Below, in pieces: positions 1 through 9,915 of a DNA stretch of 64,000 bases (positions are counted from its first letter, which is position 1; the number at the start of each line of letters is the position of its first letter). The notes below the pieces were generated by a model. The model worked only from the letters and a program-made list of their open reading frames with translations. It did not search any database and was not told the DNA's origin. The DNA comes from Impatiens glandulifera (lineage: Eukaryota > Streptophyta > Magnoliopsida > Ericales > Balsaminaceae), in the NCBI RefSeq assembly GCF_907164915.1, contig NC_061868.1, positions 20,083,819 through 20,147,818 on the forward strand, in the 5' to 3' direction. Made by a program: the position numbers and the translations under genes.

Positions 1-1
1 G

Positions 2-157
2 GAACATGTACATACAGAATACGAGAACTTTCACCTTGTTGAAGATCTAGTGGTGCTACCCGAAGAGTTAAATGAATATCCAAAACTTGACTTACGTACA
101 TACATATATTTAAAAAAAAAAGTTAAAGCCAACAGACATAACGAAAGTGGAACATAG
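2..157 (+). CDS. Partial C-terminal coding exon, unknown protein
   Basis: From base 2 an uninterrupted reading frame of 51 codons runs to a TAG at 155-157. The residues are acidic and hydrophobic in a coding-like mix (for example VEDLVVLPEELNEYPKLD) and end in a basic tail (KKKVKANRH). I do not recognise the family. The upstream part of the gene lies outside the window, and a GT donor near 99 could instead end the exon before the stop. AT-rich non-coding sequence follows. A chance open frame of this length is possible, so this is a weak call. Confidence 0.3.
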   Translation, partial: EHVHTEYENFHLVEDLVVLPEELNEYPKLDLRTYIYLKKKVKANRHNESGT

Positions 158-830
158 TCCTGGTCTTAAACATAAATTTTCAAATAATCAAATTTTAATT
201 TGATTATAATAAATCTAAAAATTATGTTGACTTGAACCCAAATTAATTATTTTTATAATTACTTTTCAAAAGCTGTGAGAGATTATTTAAAATCTTTTAA
301 AAGGGTGTTTTATTTTAGAAAGATTACTGACACACAAACCGATATTAAAATTCTCAAATCTCGAGCTTGCCACGAAAACAAATGATTTTCTGGAGGATAC
401 AAAGCTATCATTGGAAAGGTCTTTGAGTCAACTTTTTAATGGTACCATGATCTTAAAGCTCCAATTTCAAATTTTTCTTTAGGCTTGTTTAGTTACATTT
501 TACACCAAACAACCTATTTATGGATTACAACATCTTAATCACTTCAGAAAAATCTTAAAAATGAAGGATGATAAAAAAACAGTTCAGATCTTCTGCTACC
601 GATTGCCGTGTTCCCCTGTGGCGGACCAATCAGATTGCAGCATTATTATTTTAATAATAAATCAATCTGGGCAGGAGACGGAGGGAGGGGGAATCCGGAA
701 TCCGGGTTATGGCCCGGGTTCACACCAGACGCCGTTAACGGAAGCGCCTGTTAACGCCATGAAATAATATAATATTAAGATGATAAACAGATAAGATATG
801 TTCGCTCTGATCTACACGCCCGTTGCCATG
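158..830. other. Intergenic sequence, nothing recognised
   Basis: AT-rich sequence with a GC-richer patch at about 655-750. The only open frame here (561-767) has no recognisable composition or family match and is not called. No repeat, tRNA or promoter could be supported. Confidence 0.5.
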
Positions 831-1665
831 ACCCTCATGTAAACCCCGCATACCCACCCATGAGAAGAACGCCTGCCGTTCATGAAAATACACTTACACG
901 TCCATGTAAAGACCGAATTGACAGTCATATTATATTTACGTTTTTTAAATATTAATTTAATTTATTAAATAACACAGGCAGCGATATAATATTCGCTTCA
1001 AGTAAGTCAATCTTTTATTTTCTAGGATTTTTTTTTTTTTTTTATTTAATTTTTTTTTACCTCGAGACTCTCTGGAGCGAAGATATATTTGCTTCAATTA
1101 ATTTTAATAAAAACCTCATGTAAAACCCCCCTACCCACCCATGTAAAGACCGCTTGCCTACCATGTAAAGACACTTACCAGTTTATGTGAAGACCAAAAT
1201 GACATGGATTTTATATTTACGTTTATTAAATATTAATTCAATTAATTGAAGATGACATGCAGCGACCGAACAAATCTTCGCCTCAATTACCGGCTAGTTT
1301 TTTTTTCCAATTTTTTTTTTATTTCATTTTTTTTGCCTCGAGACTCTCTGGAGCGAAGATATATTTGCTTCAATTAATTTTAATAAAAACCTCATGTAAA
1401 ACCCCCCTAGGCACCCATGTAAAGACCGCTTGACTACCATGTAAAGACACTTACCCGTTTATGTGAAGACCAAAATGACATGGATTTTATATTTCCGTTT
1501 ATTAAATATTAATTCAATTAATTGAAGATGACATGCAGCAACCGAACAAATCTTCGCCTCAATTACCGGCTATTTTTTTTCATAATTTTTTTTATTTCAT
1601 TTTTTTTGCCTCGAGACTATCTGGAGCGAAGATATATTTGCTTCAATTAATTCATTACTTTTTTT
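831..1665. repeat. Tandem repeat, ~275-bp period
   Basis: The block beginning CTCGAGACTCTCTGG occurs at 1061 and again at 1337 (276 bp apart), and as CTCGAGACTATCTGG at 1610 (273 bp apart). Between the anchors the two complete copies are nearly identical, including the ATGTAAAGACCGC-type runs and the CTTCAATTA stretch. A diverged copy precedes them from about 831 and a partial third follows to about 1665. Each copy holds a GCGAAGATATATTTGC-type near-palindrome. The array lies directly upstream of the BRCT gene promoter. Confidence 0.85.
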
Positions 1666-1679
1666 TATTTATTTAAATT

Positions 1680-1836
1680 TTTTCGCTGGAAAAGAACATT
1701 TGTTCGCCTAGACCATGTTCCATGTAAAATGGATTGAATAGTCGCTTCTCGAGAGAGCACTTATTCGCCCTTGGTCCCTGTGTCATGTTACATGGAATGA
1801 ATAGTCGCTTTTCGAAAGAAGACATGTTCGCCCCGG
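1680..1836. repeat. Cluster of GCGAA/TTCGC near-palindromes, left of BRCT gene
   Basis: Three successive imperfect palindromes (TTCGC...GTTCGCC, GTCGCTTCTC...TTCGCCC, GTCGCTTTTC...GTTCGCCCC) spaced about 60 bp apart lie immediately upstream of a TATA box. The same motif, mainly as GGCGAAnATnnATTCGC, recurs between the two genes and downstream of the FAR1-like gene at 6605-6980. They resemble subterminal repeats of a DNA transposon, or binding sites, but neither role is shown. Confidence 0.6.
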
Positions 1837-1840
1837 TTAC

Positions 1841-1983
1841 ATGAATATATATACCCCCTAATATGATTATTTTATTATCATTTCCGCCCGATTCATCTCT
1901 CTCTCTTCCTACCTCCTTTTCACGGCGATTCGTAACCGGCTCCCCGTCGACCGAACCTGAATCCACATCTTCACGACTACACA
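1841..1983 (+). promoter_or_regulatory. TATA box and CT-rich leader of BRCT gene
   Basis: TATATATA at about 1846-1853 is followed by a pyrimidine-rich leader (CTCTCTCTCTTCC near 1897-1910). The start codon is at 1984. The TATA-to-ATG distance of about 135 bp suits a plant core promoter with a leader of roughly 100 nt. The transcription start is inferred, not seen. Confidence 0.55.
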
Positions 1984-3155
1984 ATGGTACGTATTCCTGA
2001 CTAGTAACTTTTAATATTTAGGATTATGGAACTACTACACTAGATTCTGTTATGTGATGTTGTTGTCTCTTTAATCTTTAGGAAACCCTACTCTCAAAAT
2101 GTCACCTTGACTGTAAATCAATGTTATTTATGAAAACTTACCTAGTGTTGTGTTTTGTGATATTATTTCCCTGAAACCCTAGTACATACTCACAAAGACC
2201 GTTTTTTTTTCATCCACGTGCAGGCAACTGCCTCAGCATCCGTCAAAAACTTTGGCAAAGACTGGATTTTATGCCCAAATCAATTAACAAGTGAAGAGAT
2301 AGTACTCTTCGTTACATTTCTCCCTTTTTTTCCATATTGTTTAAGTTTTCATCCTGTTTAACTGAAATATTTATGATTGTTCTTAAACAGCACTTGATGC
2401 AACAATATGCTAACACATGTGGTGCCACGGTGTCAATGAGGTGGCGAGACGATGTTACCCACGTCATAGCATCCACCGATTCTAATGGTGGATGCGGTCG
2501 CACCATCAAAGTATTGAAGGGCATATTGAACGGGAGTTGGGTCCTTACCATTGATTGTGAGACTCTGTTATTCTTAACCCTTTACTGTTAACTCAATATT
2601 CATTTTCACATATATGAAACTAAAAACACCTATTGCTTTTATACAGGGATAAAATCATCAATCAGATTTAACTGTTACGTGGACGAGGAACCATACGAGG
2701 TGCAGCGAGATAATCATGGGACTGTGGGCGGTCCAAGAGCTGGCAGAATGCGGTATTTGAACAATGTAAGTTTTGTCTTATTCCTACTCCTCCATATGAT
2801 ATTCAATTGTCCATGATTACTAATAATGTATTGTATTTTCTTTCAGCTGCCCAAACTCTTCGACAGTTACACCTTCATATTTGCAGGGGAATTCATCCCG
2901 GCTTACAAACTTGATCTTATGGGGTTTGTAATTGCTGGAGGAGGTACAACTAAAGAAATGGAGAATCCATTTGTCGAGCCCGAGGACGACAAAACTATAG
3001 TTGTATACGACAAGTCTCGGCACGATGTTAATGAACTTGTTTGGGTATTTGAGGCAGAGAATCCTCTGAAGACATATTTGGATGTGTTTGGTGTTCCTCA
3101 CACAAGCTTGCTAGAATCCATTGCTGCTTGTGATTTGCAGCCTTTGTTTTTGTAA
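1984..3155 (+). CDS. Stand-alone tandem BRCT protein (BRCA1/BARD1 C-terminus-like)
   Basis: I splice five exons: 1984-1986 (only ATG), 2224-2310, 2391-2556, 2647-2765 and 2847-3155, all with GT-AG introns. The frame stays open to a TAA and gives 227 aa. BRCT1 spans about residues 12-110: DWILCPNQLTSEE, then CGATVSMRWRDDVTHVIAS and the conserved Trp restored across a splice (LTIDW). A linker with VDEEPYEVQRDNHG follows. BRCT2 spans about 126-225: LPKLFDSYTFIFAGEF, VIAGGG and SIAACDLQPL. In plants this arrangement is the C-terminus of BRCA1/BARD1 homologs, which also carry an N-terminal RING and an extended PHD; neither is present here. BRCT pairs usually bind phosphopeptides in DNA-damage or chromatin complexes. 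The intact spliced frame argues against a dead fragment. It may be a captured gene fragment carried by the adjacent MULE-like unit, or a truncated host paralog. Confidence 0.8.
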
Positions 3156-3721
3156 TAGACATGTGTTGGTTTAATTTGTTACTTAATATTTGAATATTTT
3201 GCATTCTTGAAAATTCAATGTCATATTTGATTTCAGAATTATGTTTTTTGTTCTTCGAATTGTTTTTTTTTAAACATCAGCCTTATATTTAACTAAATCT
3301 TGAAACATTAAGAAATACTGTATAACTTGAAGTATAAATTTGATAAATAATTAATATTTTTTAAAACTACTGTCAAAATAATATTTGTAAAACAATTGTC
3401 AAAATAATAATGTGAAGAATTCTTCGCTTACTGATTGATTGATTGATTTATTAATTTAATTTCATAATAATATTTGTCATTTAATTAGTAAAATGAAATA
3501 ATTTTTTTAACAAGTCACCTCACCGCCACCTAACACCTGCCACCTTTTCATTAAATGCTGCATGCAGCAAGCCATGCTAGCACTAAGCTAGACAACTTTG
3601 TACTCTTCTCTCTCTACTGTACGACCATTTCTTCGCCGGAGTTCTACTCCATTGTCTACCATCGACCTCTCCTTTGCCGGAGACTTCATTATAATATCAA
3701 TCCATCTTCCTAAATTATAAA
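3156..3721. other. Intergenic spacer and probable FAR1-like gene promoter
   Basis: AT-rich sequence to about 3520, including a TTGATTGATTGATT microsatellite-like run near 3433. After about 3600 it becomes pyrimidine-rich (TCTTCTCTCTCTAC), which fits the leader of the following gene. A GAATTCTTCGC near-palindrome sits at about 3417. No clear TATA box was identified. Confidence 0.45.
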
Positions 3722-6462
3722 ATGGTATGTTTTTGAATGTCATCTATACCTCCTTTACTTTTCTTCCCAACCTTTTCTATGTTTTTTGAATACTCGACAT
3801 GAAATGTTCTGTTCTTTTTGATTATCAGGAAGGAATACGTATCAGCGAGAATGATATGGACGAGAATGATATTATTGATTTAAGGTAACATTGTTTAACT
3901 TCTCCAATTTTTGTAGTGCACATGTAAGCGAAGATCTCTTCACTACTATATTATGAGATAATATCTTATGAAGCGAAACTATATTCGCCTAATATTACAC
4001 TCTTCATACTGTTGAAGTGAAGCTTTCTTCACTTATATTGTTTTCATTTTCCAATAATCTACAAACCTTTATTTTCCACTTGTTCAAACTGAACAGCGAA
4101 TCTGCTACTTGTCGTCGTCAATTGAATTTCGATGGAAACGGCCAACCTTTGGAGGACATCGAATCCAACTTAATTCCACTTTTAGGTAGAGAATTTGAGA
4201 GTGAAGAAGAAGGCTACGTATTCTACTTAGCATACGCTAAACTAATAGGATTTAGTATAAGACGCAGTTCAAAACATGTAGACAAGGAGGGTAAAATACT
4301 GGATAGAGTTTTTTGTTGTAGTGCACAGGGTGAACGGGGAAAGGACAAACGTGATGTCTATGTGAAACGTAGACGTTCTGTGACTCGGTTCTGTTGTGAA
4401 GCGAAATTGAGGATAAAGCGTGCAGACAATGGAAAGTTCCAAGTGGTAAATTTTATTAGTGATCATAGTCATCCTCTTGCAAGTCCAAAGAAAACTCACC
4501 TGTATAGATGCCATAGGAATATTTCTGCAGTTGCAGGCTTACATATCGAGATGGCCACTAACGTGGGAATTCCTCCTAAGTCATCACATGCTCTAATGTC
4601 TAAACAAATCGGTGGAAGGGAGAATCTAGGTTTTCTTCCTGAGGATTACAAAAATTACCTGCGCACGAAAAGAACCAGAGAGTGTAATTTTGGGGAAACA
4701 GGGGGTGTATTAGAGTATTTGCAGAACAAACAATCCAATGATCCTGGTTTTTATAATGCTTTTCAACTTGATGCGGACGATTTGATAACGAATATTTTTT
4801 GGTGTGATTCCAACATGCGGTCCGATTATTCATACTTCGGAGACGTGGTCAGTTTTGACACCACATACAAGAAGAATAATGAAGGTCGTCCAGTTGCGCT
4901 TTTTGTAGGTGTCAATCATCACAAACAATCAATTCTTTTTGGAGTAGCTCTATTATACGATGAAACTGCGATGACTTTTGATTGGTTGTTTGAGACTTTC
5001 ACCAAAGCTATGCATGGGAAAAAAACCAAAAACCATTCTTACAGATCAAGACGCGGCCATGGCTAAGGCCTTGGCGTCTCAATGGCCCGAAACAAATCAT
5101 CGTCTCTGTATTTGGCACATATTTCAAAATGCAGCCATACATCTTAGCTCGGTGTTCCATAATTTCAGAGATTTTTCTAAGGATTTTTCTTCGTGTATAT
5201 ATGATTTTGAAGAAGAGATAGAGTTTGTTGAAGCTTGGAATCAAATGTTGACAAACTACGGGCTTGAAAACAACGATTGGTTGAAACGCATGTTTAGCAT
5301 CAGGCGAAAGTGGGCATTAGTGTATGGACGACAAATGTTTTGTGCTGATATGACGACAACACAGAGAAGTGAGAGTATGAACAGTATGTTGAAAAGGTAC
5401 TGCTCCTACAAACACAAGTTTTTAGAATTTTTCAAACACTTTGAAAGACTACTCGATGAAAGAAGATATGATGTGTTGAAGGCTGATTTCAAATCAATTA
5501 CCAGCCAACCAAGTCTTAACTATCCAGTTTTGATCTTAAAGGATGCCTGCAAAGTTTACACCCCAGAGGTCTTTAAGTGCTTTGAACAACAATGGTTTAT
5601 GTCGCATGATTGTGGTGTTGAAATGTTAGAGGATGTCGACACACACAGAAAATACAAGGTAACACCCCACACTAGGAGATGCTCTCATACAGTTACAGTT
5701 CATAAGAATGACGATAAGAATATCGAGTGTAGCTGCTGTAAATTTGAATTTGGAGGGATTTTGTGTGCTCACATCCTAAAGATTTTCACAACGATTGACG
5801 TGTTGAAGATTCCTCCGGCGTTGATATTGAAGAGGTGGACAAGAACAGCCAAAGATGGAATATTTGGAACTGATCCAATCGTGGACAGTACTAATGTTGA
5901 TCCGAGTGAGCTTCATAACATAAGATACAGAGATTTGTGTGGGTTGTCCATGCATTTATTTAACAAGGCAGCCGAAAGAGATGACACTTACAATCATGTC
6001 AAAGAAATCATGCTGAGCCAGTGCACGTTTGTGAATAAAAAATTGCAGGAGAGTATAAATATGCAAACTCCACCAACCGGTTTATCACGTTCTGCCGAGG
6101 ATGCCCCTGTTCAAGCAAAAGGAATGAAAACTAAGAAGCCAACAAAGTCGGGTAAGAGAAGGAAAGGTGGACTGGAGAAGAACTCAAGAAAACGAAAATC
6201 AACAAGAATAACTAGTGAATCACATATTCCGGTATGAAATTGCTGACTTACCCTTCTTTACTAATAATTGTGTTATTAATATTCATATAATAACATACTT
6301 TTAAATAAATTTGATATTCCTTTCCAGCCATCAAGTGCAATGCCAACGACAACTCCTCAGTTCTCAACTCCTCAACAATGGGACGAAAGTTTCAGCATGG
6401 ACGCCAATACTCCGTTCACTGTTCTTTTGTCATCTCAACTATCGAATTCCAGTTTCATGTGA
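3722..6462 (+). pseudogene. FAR1/FRS-like protein with MULE transposase domain, 1-nt frameshift
   Basis: Exons as I read them: 3722-3724 (ATG only), 3829-3884, 4097-6231 and 6328-6462, all GT-AG. Discounting one extra A in the A7 run at 5019-5025, the total is exactly 776 codons including the stop. Domains in order: FAR1 DNA-binding/WRKY-GCM1-type zinc finger (~50-150, GREFESEEEGYVFY ... DHSHPL); MULE transposase (~250-365, with VSFDTTY and, after the frameshift, LTDQD and HRLCIWH); SWIM zinc finger (~560-580, CSCCKFEFGGILCAH); and a basic nuclear-localisation-like tail (~693-725). Family knowledge: these are either Mutator-like transposases or the domesticated FHY3/FAR1/FRS transcription factors. 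The frameshift removes the second half of the catalytic domain and the SWIM finger unless it is an assembly or sequencing error in the homopolymer. Every other codon is open, so it is recent or erroneous. Confidence 0.85.
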
Positions 6463-7267
6463 AATCTGATATGTATATAGTATTGTATGTACGTTGGATT
6501 TGAAACAAAGAATAAGGTCGAATGTATGCATGCGAAGTTTTATGAAATACCAAATGAATGACCACACTAATTCATTTCTTAAAAATTACAAACACCTAAA
6601 TCAATCGAATATTTATTCGCCCCAAGTCAACTAATATTAAGTATCCTTTTAGTTGCAAATTGAGAAAATGAAACATAATACTGAGGCGAATATGTGTTCG
6701 CTTGAACCTCACCATGTATCTCGGTCGAATATATATTCTCCTCATATTTGTCTGATGAAATTGATCTTTATGTTGAAACTGGTATTTACATGTCGGGGTA
6801 AGTGCAGTGACATGACAAGTCATCCCGCTTCTCATGGATGAGATGGTGGCTTTACATTATCAATAATTTGAGGCGAATATGTATTCGCTTCATCGAAAAT
6901 ATGTCTTAGAGGCGAATATTTATTCTCTTCATATTTCTTTTATGAAGAGAAGGTCTTTGAAGCGAATATTTATGCGGCTCATGTTTATTTCACTTAATTT
7001 ATTCATTTAACACATAATTGAACAAGTATTTGAAAATCAAATTTCATAAAAAACACACTTCATGTATACACGTTCATTAGTGTGAGGATGTGAAGTAACA
7101 ATTTTTGAGAATTGAAAGTACACAACATATTCTTTATTGTAACAATAAATCATTACAATTATAGGAATAGTTTAATTACCCCATCTGTCTATGAGTACAT
7201 TATTGTACTCATGTGAACTAAAATTCTTTGTAAAATTTAATTCCACAATATGTATACAGTTCCTAAT
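6463..7267. repeat. Downstream region with GGCGAA...TTCGC near-palindromes
   Basis: No coding sequence seen. At least six copies of an approximately 16-20 bp near-palindrome occur: about 6608 (TCGAATATTTATTCGCC), 6684 (GGCGAATATGTGTTCGC), 6723, 6871 (GGCGAATATGTATTCGC), 6912 and 6961. They match the motif upstream of the BRCT gene and in the first long intron of the FAR1-like gene (AAGCGAAACTATATTCGCC near 3972). The remainder to 7267 is AT-rich without recognised features. Confidence 0.6.
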
Positions 7268-7483
7268 TCATTGACTTATCCATTTACGGCAGGAATTGTA
7301 GACGTTGCTCCTGGCCTTGTTTAGCTCCGAGCCAATGACACGCCAACAGTATTCCATCCTCAATGTCTTTATTTGGTTCCTTACATTTCTTTTAACTCCA
7401 AAGCCAGTTTTCCACCCCTTCACCTCACCTTCATACGTCTCCATGTGGTCTCATGCAAAAAATGCCGCAGTCAGTGTAATTCT
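7268..7483 (-). pseudogene. C-terminal fragment of Ulp1/C48-like SUMO protease
   Basis: On the minus strand, reading out of the gap, the sequence encodes DCGIFCMR followed, after one extra base near 7450, by HMETYEGEVKGW ... LRMEYCWRVIGSELNKARSNV, ending in TGA at 7268-7270. The DCG motif holds the catalytic Cys in C48 (Ulp1) peptidases, and the HMETY and LR..Y tail are typical of that family's C-terminus. The upstream catalytic His and Asp would lie in the N gap. Ulp1-like domains are common passengers in plant Mutator-like elements (KAONASHI type) and also occur in host genes. The fragment converges on the FAR1-like gene. The frameshift could be real decay or poor sequence next to the gap. 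Confidence 0.6.
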
Positions 7484-7983
7484 NNNNNNNNNNNNNNNNN
7501 NNNNNNNNNNNNNNNNNNNNNNNNNNNNNNNNNNNNNNNNNNNNNNNNNNNNNNNNNNNNNNNNNNNNNNNNNNNNNNNNNNNNNNNNNNNNNNNNNNNN
7601 NNNNNNNNNNNNNNNNNNNNNNNNNNNNNNNNNNNNNNNNNNNNNNNNNNNNNNNNNNNNNNNNNNNNNNNNNNNNNNNNNNNNNNNNNNNNNNNNNNNN
7701 NNNNNNNNNNNNNNNNNNNNNNNNNNNNNNNNNNNNNNNNNNNNNNNNNNNNNNNNNNNNNNNNNNNNNNNNNNNNNNNNNNNNNNNNNNNNNNNNNNNN
7801 NNNNNNNNNNNNNNNNNNNNNNNNNNNNNNNNNNNNNNNNNNNNNNNNNNNNNNNNNNNNNNNNNNNNNNNNNNNNNNNNNNNNNNNNNNNNNNNNNNNN
7901 NNNNNNNNNNNNNNNNNNNNNNNNNNNNNNNNNNNNNNNNNNNNNNNNNNNNNNNNNNNNNNNNNNNNNNNNNNNNNNNNNNN
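7484..7983. other. Assembly gap (500 N)
   Basis: Exactly 500 undetermined bases, a conventional placeholder length, so the true distance is unknown. It separates the Ulp1-like fragment from the first copia element. Confidence 0.99.
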
Positions 7984-8269
7984 CGTGTTTATTTTAAATT
8001 GACACGTTTCCATGCTTTAGTTTTGTGTTCTTTTGTCAAAATATCAAAAAAATAAATTAAAAATGTTCGAAATTAAAGTGTTTTGTTTTAAATTGTACGT
8101 TTTCACTCTTTAATCGTGTTGGGTCAAATTATTTTGACTAATTGTTGAAATAATTTAACCACTAATATTTTGATGATGAAATAACTTATGAGTTTTGATA
8201 CAGGTGTATTGTGACAATATGTTATAAGACTTGGATCTGATGAGGGTCATTAGACTGATTTTGGCTTTC

Positions 8270-8960
8270 ATCAAAGTTAGACGTGTAGTCTAATAGACGT
8301 GTAAAGAATTAGACGGATGGTCTAATGAATACACGAAATTTGACGTAAGTCTAATAGAATTAGACGTACAGTCTAACTCATCGGAGTTAAACGTGTAGTC
8401 TAATAGATGTAAAGAATTAGACGGATGGTCTAATGAATACACAGAATTAGACGTAAGTCTAATAGAATTAGACGTACAGTCTAACTCATCGGAGTTAGAC
8501 GTGTAGTCTAATAGATGTAAAGAATTAGACGGATGGTCTAATGAATACACGAAATTAGACGTAAGTCTAATATGTTTGTAATTAGACGGGTAGTCTAATT
8601 GATATTCGGAATTAGTCGTGCAATCTAACTTAGTGGAGTTAGACGTGTAGTCTAATGGTTATTGTAATTAGACATTAATGATAGTTAGACGTGCGTCTAA
8701 CTCCTTCAGACAAGTCTGAGGTAGAACCGAAATTAGACGTGCAATCTAATGGTTATTGTAATTAGACGTGTGGTTTAATTAATGAAAGTTAGACGTGCGT
8801 CTAACTCTTTCAGCAAGTCTGAGGTAGAACCGGAATTAGACGTGCAGTCTAACTTAGTGTAGTTAGACGTGAAGTCTAATGGTTATTGAATAATTAGACG
8901 CGAGTCTAATTCTATTAGACCAGGCGGTCTAATAGACGTTTTTCTATTAGAAGGAGATGA
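8270..8960. repeat. TTAGAC...GTCTAA palindrome array in 5' LTR A
   Basis: Dozens of short inverted pairs such as TTAGACGTGTAGTCTAA and TTAGACGGATGGTCTAA follow each other every 20-35 bp. A higher-order unit of 108 bp (anchor TCATCGGAGTTAGAC-like, at 8379 and 8487) contains four such pairs. Because 108 is divisible by 3, it produces long spurious open frames. The stems are 6-8 nt with 4-6 nt loops. Confidence 0.9.
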
Positions 8961-9317
8961 CTTATTTCATTAGACTAATTTTCACAATTCGTCTAACTGA
9001 AATACGTTTAATGCTCAGTTTAAGTAGTGCGCTTGAATCTAGCATTTCACCTACCCACGTGCTATAGTTGTACCCTATTTCTGCTCAACTTTCTAGTTAA
9101 GATTAGTACAACAGCTATACGCATCCAATCAAGGAATGCCACGTAAGAGAAATTTCCTCAAATTACTTGTTTTGCAGGTACATCCCTGATGGAATATTCG
9201 GCACACTACTAGTGATGTACGGCCACGATCCTTGTGCTCAGAACCTGCTGTGTATAATGGAGGCTTTCCAATGGAAGAGTGCCATGTATCATTCTTGAAG
9301 TTTTGACCGTTAGCTCC

Positions 9318-9345
9318 TGCTCAGTATTTAACCAATCCTAAGGAC
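9318..9345 (+). promoter_or_regulatory. LTR core promoter (TATA-like)
   Basis: TATTTAA at 9325-9331 stands downstream of the palindrome array and upstream of a segment conserved in the 3' LTR. In LTR E the equivalent place carries TTATTTAAAG. This position fits the U3/R boundary; the actual start site is inferred. Confidence 0.45.
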
Positions 9346-9866
9346 AACGGACGAAGCACTTGTTATTTTTCCAATCTTGCTTACTGAAACTACAGAGAAT
9401 TCAAGCCTTTGAATATTGTGAAGCTTCTTTCTGATTGCACTGTGTGTGAATCGAGAGAGAGCTAGAATCAAAACACCTTTAGCTGAGTGATATTCTTCAT
9501 CTTGTAATTGAACATAAAGTGTTTTGTTCAATAGTGAGTTAAGTGTGTGTGTAAACTGTATTTGATTCTAATCATATTATAGTGAATCCTTCCGGTGGTT
9601 GGAAGAAGGGGTGACGTAGGAGAGTTTCTCCGAACATCCATAAACAAACTGATGTGTTCTTTCATTTCTGTCATCTTTTCATATTTCATCTTGTGCTTCA
9701 AACCCAAGTAAACAATTCCGCCTTGAATCTGTTTCAAGTGTTTACACAAGTTTTCGTAGAATAGAAAGCGAATTAAATCCCTAACAGGATTTCTTTCAAA
9801 CCGTTTTTCATAAGCCTTCATCCTTAGCCAGACCCCAGTCTCTATCGATAAAGTCGATCCTATCAA

Positions 9867-9880
9867 TTGGTATCATAGCT
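9867..9880 (+). other. Primer binding site of copia A
   Basis: TTGGTATCATAGC follows the LTR end by one base. It differs by one base from TTGGTATCAGAGC in element E, the usual complement of the plant initiator-methionine tRNA 3' end. Confidence 0.8.
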
Positions 9881-9915
9881 TTGTTTTCTATTCTCAAGCA
9901 TCAAGAACCCAAAGC

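Larger units (their letters stand above)
8117..9865 (+). repeat. 5' LTR of copia A
   Basis: Starts TGTTGGGTCAAATTATTTTG and ends TATCA, directly before the PBS. The same start follows the polypurine tract at 16116. A TATA-like TATTTAA lies at 9325-9331. U3 carries the TTAGAC/GTCTAA array. The U5 end (about 9400-9865) is missing from the 3' LTR. Confidence 0.88.

Noticed and set aside
561..767. 68-codon frame upstream of the tandem repeat
   Set aside because: No family resemblance, no promoter or neighbouring exon, and it lies in a GC-richer non-coding patch.
1673..1984. Minus-strand 103-codon frame over the BRCT promoter
   Set aside because: It crosses the palindrome cluster and TATA box of the opposite-strand gene and has repeat-derived duplicated residues (EKRLF twice).
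5019..5027. Programmed -1 frameshift on AAAAAAACC in the FAR1-like gene
   Set aside because: The downstream frame is +1 relative to the upstream one, so a -1 slip would not connect the domains; an extra A is the simpler reading.
7305..8013. Long open frames spanning the N run
   Set aside because: They exist only because N is read as coding.
8290..8550. Minus-strand open frames encoding 36-residue repeats (SLDHPSNSLHLLDY type), also at 16538-16795
   Set aside because: They are by-products of the 108-bp palindrome array, whose unit length is a multiple of three; no start context, and composition follows the DNA repeat.
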